Of a stretch of 44,512 nucleotides of DNA, positions 1 through 10,248 are shown one piece after another. The position numbers and the translations under genes were made by a program. Under the pieces are notes generated by a model. It searched no databases. It saw only the letters and a list, made by a program, of their open reading frames with translations, and was not told where the DNA came from. The stretch is from contig NW_022985083.1 of assembly GCF_010015585.1 (NCBI RefSeq), positions 1 through 44,512 on the forward strand, given 5' to 3'. The DNA is from Eremomyces bilateralis CBS 781.70. Taxonomy: Eukaryota; Ascomycota; Dothideomycetes; Eremomycetales; Eremomycetaceae. The number at the start of each line of letters is the position of its first letter. The stretch's first letter is position 1.

Positions 1-1791
1 CACTCACACACCACGCTGCATGATAAGGAGGCCCTGTACAGCGAGTTCTCCAAAGTGGATTCCAAGATTCGAATTATGGTCGCAACTGAGTCACTGGGAA
101 CGGGAGTGGACCTCTCGAATGTCATACGTGTCGTCCAATATGGATTCCCCTTGGAGCGGCTTTTAAGCGTTCTCATCCAACGGTTTGGTCGTGCAGCTAG
201 AATGGCCAGCATCAAGGGGGAGGCTGTCTTCCTGGTGGAAAGCTGGGCTGTAGGCGACAGGGTTTCATCAACAAGAGCGGCGTTCTCCAGAAGCCGGAAG
301 CAGTCGTCTTTAAGACAGCTTTCTTATACGAGCCAGCTAGCTCAGTCATGCCCCGTCGAGCCAGAAGCGGAGAGTGATGTTCCAGACCACGAAGCGGATG
401 TTGCTGTAGACGCCATTGACTATGGCGTCCCAGAAGACCAGCGCAAACGCAAAACACAGAGAGAGCGCCGGACAGAGCTGTACAATGACTGCCCAGCACT
501 ATACAATTTTGTCAATCGATCCAATTGCCTACGCCGAATCCTGATGGATTGGCTGCAAGAGAGTTTGTCAGATCCCGCATCTAAGTTGCCTCCTCCTAGA
601 CCGGACGAATGTTGTAACGCCTGCAACCCTGGCCTGACGCGGACGGTGCCTTTCCCGTGGGACATTGCTCCCAGTCTTCGGAAACCCCACGCTGGGACAG
701 CACCAGGTGCATTTTATGACCGCCTAGCCCTCTGGGGAGACAATGTTGTTAACTCGGCGCATCAGACGGCGAAGCCCGAACTTTCCGTGAAGCTATTTAC
801 TCAGAAGAGTGAGTGGATATCATTATCGACAGAATATGCCTACATCCATACAGCCGCTGAGTTGGAGGAGTTTGTGAAATCGACCTGGTTGAAAGACCAT
901 TCCGATGAACTCTTTAAGGAGTTTAATAATATCAAGTCCTACGTCGTGAGGAACTGGCCTGGAGGTAGCAGGCTAGAAACGTCACGGACGTCAGGAGCTG
1001 CAGGCCCAGTGCAGATTTCCCTTGATTATCAAGAAGTCTACAAGGGTCCAGAAGGGAGAGAGACTCACAAGGGGCAATCTTCAGTCGCGATTGAGCATCC
1101 CACTCAGCCAGAGAAACCTGTGTCCTTCTTGCGTAAGAGCGATGATTATATTTCCTCATTGGAGAAACTCATTGCTCGCGCGAGAGAGAATACAGCATTA
1201 TGCTCTCCATGTTCACCTGACCGAGCGTTGTCAGAAAGACAGCCTATGATTATTGCCGAGCAACAGTTTCGACAAAGTTCGTTGCTCGAGAGACAAGGTC
1301 CCCCTGCCACGAAGCAGATGTCCCAACAAGGAGAGCCTCAGGAAAGAAGAGTATCGACCGAAGTAAAGACTCTAATAACTCCCGATCAAGGACGAAGAGC
1401 ATCATTTTTGCGTGACCGAGAAGAGTACGCTTCCTCGCTAGAACGAATCACTGCCAACGCAAGAGAGATATCAGCCTCGTGCTCTCCTTATCTAGCTACC
1501 CAATCAGTGCCGATAGTGGTAGCAGATTCGTCATTAACATCCATTAGGTCGGTTACATCGACAAACGTAGATTGCTCCTCTGGCATATCTAGTGTTTTCG
1601 AAGACAGTGAGAATGGTTTGTCCAGCGTAAGTGGTGGCAATCAGTCGTCGAAACGTCCCGCACCGAGTGAAGGAGAAGGAGAAATGATAAAGCGGGTCGC
1701 TCTCAGCGTTTTAGACTCTAATATAAGGCGAAGTCCTCGCAGTGAAAAAGAGAAGAATAGGCGTTATTACCACGGAGAGCGGATATTATAG
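1..1791 (+). CDS. RecQ-like DNA helicase, C-terminal part (5' end outside window)
   Basis: The frame is open from base 1 to the stop at 1791 (596 residues), so the true start lies upstream. Residues about 34-70 carry the end of a superfamily 2 helicase core: VATESLGTGVDLSNV resembles motif V, and QRFGRAAR is motif VI (Q-x-x-G-R-x-x-R) with its arginine finger. A zinc-binding-like block follows, with NCLRRILMDW and DECCNACNPG, as in RecQ proteins. The last 350 residues are polar and low in complexity, and hold two copies of a motif of the form SFLR-x4-Y-x-SSLE. The family unwinds DNA using ATP; many fungal genomes hold numerous RecQ-like copies in repeats. It runs convergent to the DUF6589 gene with 81 bases between stops. 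The substrate and the start are unknown. Confidence 0.8.
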   Translation, partial: HSHTTLHDKEALYSEFSKVDSKIRIMVATESLGTGVDLSNVIRVVQYGFPLERLLSVLIQRFGRAARMASIKGEAVFLVESWAVGDRVSSTRAAFSRSRKQSSLRQLSYTSQLAQSCPVEPEAESDVPDHEADVAVDAIDYGVPEDQRKRKTQRERRTELYNDCPALYNFVNRSNCLRRILMDWLQESLSDPASKLPPPRPDECCNACNPGLTRTVPFPWDIAPSLRKPHAGTAPGAFYDRLALWGDNVVNSAHQTAKPELSVKLFTQKSEWISLSTEYAYIHTAAELEEFVKSTWLKDHSDELFKEFNNIKSYVVRNWPGGSRLETSRTSGAAGPVQISLDYQEVYKGPEGRETHKGQSSVAIEHPTQPEKPVSFLRKSDDYISSLEKLIARARENTALCSPCSPDRALSERQPMIIAEQQFRQSSLLERQGPPATKQMSQQGEPQERRVSTEVKTLITPDQGRRASFLRDREEYASSLERITANAREISASCSPYLATQSVPIVVADSSLTSIRSVTSTNVDCSSGISSVFEDSENGLSSVSGGNQSSKRPAPSEGEGEMIKRVALSVLDSNIRRSPRSEKEKNRRYYHGERIL

Positions 1792-1872
1792 ATGGACTAC
1801 TCCGACTCGATATCCGAAGGTAAGCCCCATTCGTGGGCTTCATCTCTATCTTCCAAGGGCTGGTGACGTAGG

Positions 1873-4537
1873 TTAGCACAAGACTGAATACTCTACTAGA
1901 ACAAAACATACTAGTATCGCCATCATGTCGTTATCGGGATCCAGATCAGCCGTCGCTCCTCCTGTCTCGTAAGGTGGCACTATTATTTGATCTTCGTCTC
2001 TCATGACCTTGGCGTTAAATATTTCTAGCTTCTTTGTCGCCACCCTTTCGAGCCCGATCGTATGTATGTCCGGCGCTTGATGTCTGGCTTTCCTACCGCC
2101 TCTGTAAAATTTAATCGAATCGCACGCCAATTCAAATGCCAGTATATGAATATCATCCACTGGAGAGGGCACGGAATGCTTGGAGCTTTCCTTCCGCGCA
2201 AATGCTTTCTCTATCGTCTTGCGTAGGAAAACAGTGTATTCTGCTGTTAACGAGGTAGTCTTAAACAGTGCATCTAATCCGAAAGTCGACGTTCGACGGG
2301 CCCAAAGCTCTCTTTTCAGCTCCAGGTTCAGATATTCAAGGCTACGATCGACTTCTTGCCAAGTGTCCCGACAGCCATGTGGATTAACGAGGCTATTCGA
2401 GAGTATTGCGCGCCGAAGCTCCTTATCACAAGCTTTGGTGCTGGTGAGCCGTTTTAGATAGAGCATTTCGAATGCGTAGTTTGATTGTCCAGTCCCCTCG
2501 AAGTAAAAGCAACAGACACCAATGACTCGGTCGATGAGTCCTATATCTCCGTTTTTGATGCCGTACTTCAAGGTCTTGTACACAACCATTTGTTGAAGGT
2601 ATCGAGCATGACTGAGGAACTCCTCATCGACTGTATTGTTGGCATGCTTCTCCTTTGATGGTCGCCAGGCTTCCGGCCCAAATGCGGATCTGCGAACATC
2701 CTCCACTAGGTCCATGAAGCCTCTAGTATTCATGTTCTGAATTGCCTTGTCAACCTCCTCTTGATCGGAGGTATCGATGCCGTACTGCTCGAGGCGAGTA
2801 TAAAGTAGTCCAATAACTCGAGCGTCGAAACTGTGAAGCACCAGCTCTTCTAGAACCTGAAAAGCTGCACGGTCCGCTGGAATATTCTTTCGTCCCCAGA
2901 AGTTGATGTTGTGATAGAGAGTTGAAGCGTCCTGTTGCTCCATGTTTCCGTAATGTGTCTTTTGCATGAGCCATAGAAAATTCATGCGCAGGTGAAAGAG
3001 AGCAGCGACTCCTATCAGCCAGTCTTTTCTATCATACGATATAGACGCGTCGACTTGCTCAGCCTGCATAGATCGGATGAGTGAAGAGGTTTTTTGATCG
3101 CCAAACGCCAAGAACAGACGGTTGTCGAATTCTTTACTATCTAGTTGGAATTGGCGCTTGTAGATGCTCTCTATAACCTCGTAGGAGCCATCTAGAGTAC
3201 CTTCGTTGAAGAGAATCGGACCGAGCGTCTTGCTATCTGTCTTTCGAAGCTCAAGTAACTCGACGGTTGGCATAGCCGGGAATGGGATGTCGGAATTAGA
3301 GAAGATAGATTTGACCGATTTTGGATATGCTGTCCGAATCGCCTCCGCTATGAAGTAGCTGTCAATCTTGGAGGCAGTCTCGTCGTATATGGCGGCGCCG
3401 GGAGAGTAGAAAAGGTCCTCTATTGAAAGTGGAGTCTCACGGTGTAGCATCGATTTCCTTAATCCACCTGGAGGAATGTCGGCGCCTCTGAAAACTTTCC
3501 CCGTTGTTACCGAGCGCATTTCTGCATGGTTTGAAATGAGCTGGTGCTTAACACCTTCTCGATAGTCGAAATTATCGTAGACAACACAGGCGTTCAGCAG
3601 CTGGCCGTATCGACGGACCGTCCCCTACGTACGGTTAGTTGAAATCCATTCCGAGGGACGGTGACGATGCCTTCGCTTGTTCTGCCACGGTTTCAAGATG
3701 TCTGTGGACTGCCTTGTAGCCTTCACAAACCCCAAATTGGTGAAAAAGGTCGAGGACCCGACGTTTCACGCCATTGGAGTGTAGAAAGGCACCAAATACG
3801 CGGGGAAACTTGTTGCTCCCTTCCGACGCCCGAGAATAGCAGAGGATCGACGTGATTATCGCAGTCCTGTGGTTAAATTTAGAAGGATCTCGTGGTGGTC
3901 GATCTTTCCTCTCTATCTTGGGCGCCATAAGACCGTCGAGCAGTCCACATAGAAGAGGAGCATGAGTGTTAACTTGCTCATACATCCAGCCGAACCGCAA
4001 GTCGTCGAGTATGCACTCGTAGTCCTCTGGTTTCTGGCCATCTTCAGACTGGCCATCTTCAGACCGCCCCTCCCGCCCAATACTGGCCTGTAGAGACTTT
4101 TCTCGTTCGCGGTGGACCTGGTAGGCACTAAACATACCTCCGGCTTCTTCCAGCGCTTTCATTTCTTTTCTTAGTGCCTTCACGGTGACAATTCCTCCCA
4201 CACCAGACGCAGGATGTTGTCGTATTGCGTCTAGCACCTCTGGTTGAGTGTATATCGCGTCTACAAGGCGTTTGGCACGCGTCGCAGGTCGATCTCCGTA
4301 GCCGTCACCACCTTGAGTTGTTACATACACTCGGATGAACTCGGCAAGCGTCAAGTGGTGTGTTTGGGACATGTATTTGCATATGTCGTTCACTCGCTTT
4401 TCTGACGTCCATACTCGAGATCTGGCGCGTCTACGATGGACATCGGCAGTCGAAGCAGTAGTTCGTGGCTGTTCTCTGCTCTCTAGAGGCGTTGGGTTCA
4501 GTCGTACGCTGCGCCGAGAGGAGGTTCGATCTGACAT
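1873..4537 (-). CDS. DUF6589-family protein, two exons
   Basis: Two open frames on the minus strand form one gene. Exon 1 starts at ATG 4537 and runs to about 3650. Exon 2 runs from about 3624, after a CTAAC branch-like site and a TAG acceptor at 3625-3627, to the stop at 1873. Exon 2 opens with the family-like stretch VVYDNFDYREG, then MRSVTTGKVF and IPPGGL, and later HLRMNFLWLMQKTHYG. The protein is about 870 residues. I recognise it as DUF6589, a family of unknown function that is multi-copy in fungi and often found near transposons. Exon 1 aligns with the decayed copy at 20.6-21.6 kb (shared APK, SILC, LHS-x-GVKR). The exact donor site is unresolved. No signal peptide or membrane helix is evident. 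Confidence 0.72.
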
Positions 4538-4719
4538 CGTCCAAAATTCACTGGGTTATCAAGAAACGATAGAGGATTCGATTGAACGAGTCAATTTTAC
4601 TGTGCGATAGCTCGTTGTGGAGGAAAACGAGGTTGATGTGATTAAATTGCTCTCATACAAACGATCTCGATTCAGGCCAAAAATCAATGACAGAATCCTC
4701 AGGCTATTTGGTCGAGGAC

Positions 4720-4890
4720 CATACCAATTAGGTATAGCGCGGTTCGTTGCCTCAGGCACGACCACAATGGCCTGAGCTTGCTGAGGTAAGCTATTTGTTC
4801 GAGGAGCACATGTGACTTACCGATTAGGTATAGTCCGCTCCGGTGCCTTGGCACGACCACAAATAGCCTGAGCTTGCTGAGGTAAGATCA
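4720..4890. repeat. Imperfect tandem duplication with a TTAGGTATAG motif
   Basis: Two similar units lie side by side. The first (about 4724-4788) and second (about 4821-4885) share ATTAGGTATAG, then GGCACGACCACAA, then GCCTGAGCTTGCTGAGGTAAG. A third relative lies near 34.08 kb, with CCAATTAGGTATAGC followed by a GCCT-x-AGGCAC block. The units sit between the DUF6589 start and the left hAT end. They may belong to the edge of an unidentified repeat family. Confidence 0.6.
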
Positions 4891-4943
4891 AGGCGATCAA
4901 CCGCAAGCCTGGCTTAGTAGTACAGAGCTTCCATCGATAATTT

Positions 4944-5010
4944 TTATCGGGTAATCTGATACGATAATCGGTATCGCCGATACCGATTATCCTGTAATAT
5001 TACCCGATAA
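4944..5010. repeat. Nested perfect inverted repeats in the hAT left subterminal region
   Basis: The inner arms 4963-4976 and 4978-4991 (GATAATCGGTATCG and its complement) match over 14 bases with a one-base loop. The outer arms 4944-4955 and 4999-5010 (TTATCGGGTAAT and its complement) match over 12 bases. Together they could fold into a hairpin of about 67 bases. Related GATACCCGATAATCG motifs occur near 7458-7475, so these are probably transposase-binding subterminal repeats. Confidence 0.75.
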
Positions 5011-5097
5011 TTCCTTAGCGCCCTGCCGCCCACCAAATGCTTCAAGTGATAGAAATCATAGAATATTATTTACGTCTCAATCACCACGTACAGCATA

Positions 5098-7254
5098 ATG
5101 AGCTCTATATTCGATTTATCTAGTGTTTCAAATTCTCTTGAGTCTGAAAATTCAACCATTACCACCAATTCGCGCAAGAAATCCTCTCCGATCCATAAGC
5201 ATACTCGAGAGCCAAAAGACGGTGAACCAGCGTACGACAAGAACGGACATCTCCTATATTATTGCAACTACTGCACTACTACAGCGAAGAGTTCAACAGC
5301 TGGGCTTCGGCTACATCTTCAAAAAGAGCATGATATCGAGTCTCCTACGGGTATACGTCGTGCGGCAAAAATCGCTGGAGAGGAGGCAGTTGTTGAGCTA
5401 TACCAAGCTATTCTAGCAAAGGGAGGGGGCACTACGGAGATCGATACAGAGGTTCTAGAACAGGTTATCAATCAGGAAGTTCTAAAGAAAGCTATTCTGG
5501 ACTTAGTGATCGTACGACGGCTCCCCTTCTCGATTGTTCAATGGCCCGAATTCCATGCTTTCTGCTCCGCACTCAACCGGGAATCAAATACCTTTATTCC
5601 TACGTCCCCCTCTACTGTCTCAAAATGGATCACGGATTCCTTTCCGGAGGCACAAGATATCGTACGAAAAGTACTTCAATCTGCCAAAACAAAGATCCAC
5701 CTTGCTGTCGATGTCTGGACCTCTCCGAATCGACATCTTTTGCTTGCAATCTGCGCTAGCTTTGTGGACGACCAGGACCATCTCAAGAATACTTTGATTG
5801 CTCTTCGTACGATACATGACCACAGCGGCAAGGGACAGTTTGACGTCTTACTTCCTGTACTAGACGACTATGGAATTACCCAGAGTGTCGGTGCTCTTGT
5901 TGGCGACAATGCAACAACAAACGATACTCTTTGTCACGAGATAAGCCAGCATCTTTCTCTCGAGTATAAGATTTCGTGGAGTGCCACACAACAACGGATT
6001 CGCTGCCAGGGCCACATTCTCAATCTCGTCGTCCAAGCGTTTCTTTTTTCAAAAGAAGACGACGAGGATATCATGAAATCGTACGATAAAGAAGATGAAG
6101 AAGGGGAAGAATTAGGAGAGAAGGAGAAGAAGGATCGAGCGAATAATATTCGGAACAGAATGGGAGTAATGGGAAAACTCCATAATATTGTCGTACACAG
6201 CCGAGAATCAGGAGGTCGGATGAAAGAGCTTGTTAGGCTTATTGGGAGATCAATTCCTCTTGATAATCGTACGAGATGGAATAGCTGGTTTCGGATGTTC
6301 GAGGTGGCGCTTTCCGATTCTGTACGACCAGGACTTCAAAAGTATATGGAAATGTACCATGAACAGGGCTCAATTGACAAAAAGGATCTAATCAGTACTG
6401 AAGGTTGGATACAACTCCGTACGATTTGCTCATTTCTTGAAGTTTTCGATGGGGCAACTCTTTTCTTACAAGGAGACGAAGTCACGCTTGAACGGGTTCT
6501 GGAAAGTATGGACATTCTTGAAGGTTTCTTTGAAAAGACTCTGGTAAGTCGTACGATCCAAAGAAGTATTCTTTTATTAATTCTTTAGGACGAGATGAAG
6601 CAGGATAAAGCTTTGAAGCAAATTTTTACTCGAGTTCAATCTTCCTTTACAAAGTTTAAGGACTATTCCGCGAAGCTAGGGGGATCTCCATACTATGCCG
6701 CAGCGCGAATTCTCCACCCAGAGAGGCGTACGACATGGTTACAAGATAAGAACGGAGAGATTTCAACGGCGTCGCAGCAAACCCTATGGAAAGTGAAGCA
6801 ACTCTGGGGGAAATGGCGCAAAGAAATACTACCTTCAGTTGTTGCAGCAAGGTCATCCGATAAAGAAAGAGCTGGACAGTCAATTACTCAGCCGGACGAC
6901 AGAAAGCTCGATTCGTTTCAGAAGCTTCGCCGCGATTACCAGGACAGACAGCTTCGCCCACAGAGCCAGGATGAGCTTGAGAATTTCCTTGCGGAAACAC
7001 CGTCGTACGGTATCTCTAGACCATCAATCAAGTGGTGGACAGACGAAGTTCAACAACAGAGATGGCCACGGCTCTCACTCTTTGCTATTGAAATCCTTTC
7101 AATACCAGCGATGAGCGATAAGCCAGAGAGAATCTTCTCAGGCGGACGACGTAGAGTAGGATGGGAGCGCGCATCAACGAGTCCAGGGATGATTGAGAAG
7201 ACGGAGTGTATGAAGGATTGGAAGAGCCAGGGCATTTTAAAGGTAAAATTCTAG
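5098..7254 (+). CDS. hAT transposase with BED-type zinc finger
   Basis: Exons are 5098-6543 and 6589-7254. The 45-base intron (GTAAGT...TTTAG) holds the stop that would otherwise end the first frame, and the join is in phase, giving 703 residues. A BED-like finger lies at residues 56-78 (C56, C59, H73, H78). Acidic residues expected in the catalytic core include D205 (AVDVW) and D270 (VGDNATTND), followed by an RWNSW block. An acidic, lysine-rich stretch lies near residues 325-350. The C-terminus carries the hAT dimerisation signature: IEILSIPAMSDKPERIFS, then C and W residues. It would cut and join the element ends. The coding region is unusually rich in the palindrome CGTACG. Confidence 0.9.
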
Positions 7255-7500
7255 AAGAACAGATTTCCTTATCGTACGATAGTGTTTATTTAACTTAGAC
7301 TAGCATAAAGAAGAGAAGGTTTAATTCGATTATTTTCTATTTTCTATTCATAATTATAAATATCACGACGATTGTGAGGGCTGGGGTTTAAAATAACGAT
7401 ACATGCGTAAACTATCGGGTATTATTAGATAATCGGTGTCAGGAAGCCCCGATACCCGATAATCGTATCAAACCTATCAGAGCTATCGGTGGAAGCACTG

Positions 7501-8285
7501 CAAGTTAGTAGTTAGTACTTTAACTTAGATCTAAAACGGATGGGGAATTAATCGCACACTGAAGCCTTATGAACATCGTATCTAAATAATACTGGGAAGC
7601 TTATTCTGTATGGGTATGTATAGGCAGCCTAGGATTAATGAATCCCTTCGCATTTGAACTCCCATCAATACATCAGCCACCTTCAGTCAATTCTGATATT
7701 ATATGAATAACATTGAGTGCTACTGAACTTGCCCCCAAAAAACGGCAGTATTTTAATGCCGTATTTGAAGGGGTTTTGGCTTGGTGGAAACTCGCTCGTT
7801 TCATTGCCGTCGTTGCCGGCATTGCCCAAAAGCATTTTCTTAGGAGACGTTTGCGATTTGGTGGATCTATGGACTCGCGGAAAGTGGGTCTATAGTTAGT
7901 AGTTTGACGTTAAATGATGGTGTTGCTAAATCCCTGGGATATAGGGCTATAAACAGACTAACCCCATATCTATGGATATGAGGAAAATAAAGCATTCGGC
8001 ATTCCAGCGCCAGTCATCCTCTCATGATGTAAACCCTTCGCCTTCGTAGTCGATAGCAACCCTCTGTCTATAGGATTCTGGGTAACGGGCTATAGGGAAT
8101 CGATGCAAGGGCTGAAGTCTCATATAGACGGACCCGAATTACGTCTCGGGTGGATAAGCGAGTGCAAATAAGCCCTTTTCGTACTAGGTCACGTTTCCGG
8201 GGTATCGAGGGGCTTCTGAGCATAAATGATATGACTAGAGTGCGGTCAGTAACGGCCAAAACCGCCGGACGAACGGTGAGACTGA
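7501..8285. other. Intergenic stretch with no supported gene
   Basis: This lies between the right hAT end and the 3' end of the methyltransferase gene. Short frames near 7713-7899 show no family features. It begins with the candidate target-site repeat of the hAT element and otherwise appears unstructured. Confidence 0.5.
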
Positions 8286-9803
8286 CTACTTGTGGTAAAA
8301 GTACGTCGTCTTCATGTCCTCACGGAACTTCGCGTTCAGCACATCCACTTCCTTCGGATCCCAGCCCCGGAATGCCGTCAAGAGCCGCATGCTCATCGCA
8401 GCGGCCCCCTCGCGCATGGTAGTTCCGTAGTACTGGCCAACCAAACTCTTCTTCTTGTCTTTAGGCCAGCTGCCGGAGGGCACTTCGAAAACATGATTTT
8501 CCAACTTGGTGAAACCTGTAGATTTGCAGATGTCCGGGATGATGAGGGCGGGAGTTGGCGTCGCGCCATAGTAATCTCCGCATGTTTCCATCACCACATC
8601 GTGCCAGGCTTTGACGGCATTGTCGGGCAGCTTTCCTAGTTCGCCGGAGGGGGAGTAAGGACGGACGTCCCAGTCCTTGAACTCAACCCAACCACCAGGA
8701 TTGAGTTGTCTGTTAAGGTCAACTTAAATACATGGGTGCTTAGATGCGAGGGGGGGCACCGGATAGATGTTACGGGGAGAGTTACCGAAAGCACTGTTTA
8801 ATGAGCTTAGACCAATCATGGATGGAGCCGGCCAGGTATCGACAATGGACGAAATCGAATTGGCCGCGGAAATTCCATTCGTCCTCGACGTCATCGATCT
8901 CGAATTGCACATTTGGTGGGACCCTCGTCACGTTAGATGGCACTACTTGAAATTGTCAGTTAGACGCACCAGGAAGGTTGTCTTGGGCTGAGGTCGACTC
9001 CGGTAACCTGGAATATGAGTTAATAGGTAAACTAAGCATGCATTGGGGAGGGCCTATACCTTCGCACTTGGATACTTGTCACCTATTCAGGTAAGAATTA
9101 GAAGCACTCAAGACAATCTGTTCTGTACAGTCCCTTCTCACCCATATCAATTGCCCAGATTCCTGTTCCAGTTCCCACGTCGAGGATTGCTCCCGGATTC
9201 TCGCCAATCGGTGCGAGGTGAAGCTCGCCGTTCAGATGGAGTAGAGCAATATGATGATGAATATCCAGCCGGTCTAGCTCGTCATCGTCATCTGGCATGA
9301 TATATTCTGGTTCAAATCAATCAAAAGAAAGGATCATCTACTGGCAATGGTGGTCGCCTACTGCCCGACTTGTATGAGTGGTATCGGCGACCATTTTCAA
9401 ATGTGTGTTCTAGAATCGAAGACGCAAGCGAGGTGGTCTCGCTTGCTCTACGATGAAAATGTCAGTACTTCTATTGAGAGGACAGTCTGCCGGAATAGCG
9501 GACTGTGCTGAGGGCGGCTCGTAGCCTTACCCGTCGTCTCCGATCGCAGAGTCTACCTATATTCAAAATCAGAAACACATTACAACTTCGACTCGTACAA
9601 ATGGAGAGTTCAAACGCAGAAATATCGACCAATGGATGCAACCAATAATGTTGGGAAACAACAATAGCGTCGCAGATCAAAGCGATGTTGCATACCTCGG
9701 TGCCAACCTCAACGGCTACAACGTCAGCAGCCTCTTCGATGGTAGCGGTTGGCCGATCTGCCGGGGCCGCCGGAGAAGGCGATTTAGATACGGCTTCAGT
9801 CAT
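8286..9803 (-). CDS. LaeA-like SAM-dependent methyltransferase, eight exons
   Basis: The minus-strand model uses exons 9803-9696, 9556-9531, 9447-9362, 9306-9142, 9082-9060, 9007-8970, 8923-8786 and 8709-8286. All junctions are GT-AG and the frame closes exactly at 335 residues. The SAM motif I is ILDVGTGTGIW at residues 114-124. NGRRYHSYK and MPDDDDELDRLD precede it, GVDLSPRQPSW and PPNVQFEIDD follow, then NPGGWVEF. This order is that of fungal TAM/LaeA-like class I methyltransferases, which include regulators and small-molecule O- or N-methyltransferases; the substrate cannot be told. It is divergent from the neighbouring P450, suggesting shared control. Exons of 26, 38 and 23 bases are notably small. 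The related gene at 41.5 kb has only two exons. Confidence 0.87.
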
Positions 9804-10248
9804 GGTAGGCGCAAGACTCGCAAGAGATATATCGGATGGATTGACTTGCGGGAGAGAGCGGGAGAGGGTCAAGATAGAGAGAGATACGCGGGGCCCTATT
9901 TTTATAGAGGAGGCGAGGGTAACGAAGGATCATCATGCGGACCAATGACGACCAAGGTCATGGTCGGCTCCATTAGTCTGACGCTAAGCTCAAGGGAATG
10001 GGCGGGCTGCTGCGGGGAGAAAATAGTGCAGAAGCTTATGTACTGTGGTTTGTTGCTAGCGAGTAAGGTATCTAGCTCATATCGCCGATGTTGACTCAAG
10101 TGCTATGGGGCGACTGGTGACTGGTGATGATTGGAGGGAGGTTTGGGGGGCTCCGAGGAGCGGATGGGATCATGGGAGTGATAAAGCACGAAAAGTCGCA
10201 TTTCCGAATCCATCTGTGGCTCCCCTTTTTTTTTCGTGTAACCACAGC
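9804..10248. promoter_or_regulatory. Shared intergenic region of divergent methyltransferase and P450
   Basis: 445 bases separate the two start codons of head-to-head genes. The stretch is purine-rich on the plus strand near 9848-9925 and has a run of nine T at 10226-10234 close to the P450 start. No particular operator is assigned. The layout implies a bidirectional promoter. Confidence 0.55.

Larger units (their letters stand above)
4923..7500 (+). mobile_element. hAT-superfamily DNA transposon, apparently whole
   Basis: Terminal inverted repeats match at 14 of 16 positions: CAGAGCTTCCATCGAT at 4923-4938 and, on the other strand, CAGTGCTTCCACCGAT ending at 7500. They begin with CAG-x-G, as is usual for hAT elements. 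The 8-mer TTAGTAGT occurs just outside both ends (4914-4921 and 7505-7512). This fits an 8-base target duplication, but one and four bases lie between it and the CAG/CTG ends, so the exact boundary is tentative. Subterminal regions repeat the theme GATACGATWATCGG in both orientations. The element encodes one spliced transposase with no obvious lesion, so it may be recent or still able to move. Confidence 0.82.

Noticed and set aside
9043-9300. Plus-strand frames of 60-90 codons across 8.7-9.3 kb
   Set aside because: They are antisense to the exons of the methyltransferase, which has matching motifs and splice sites.
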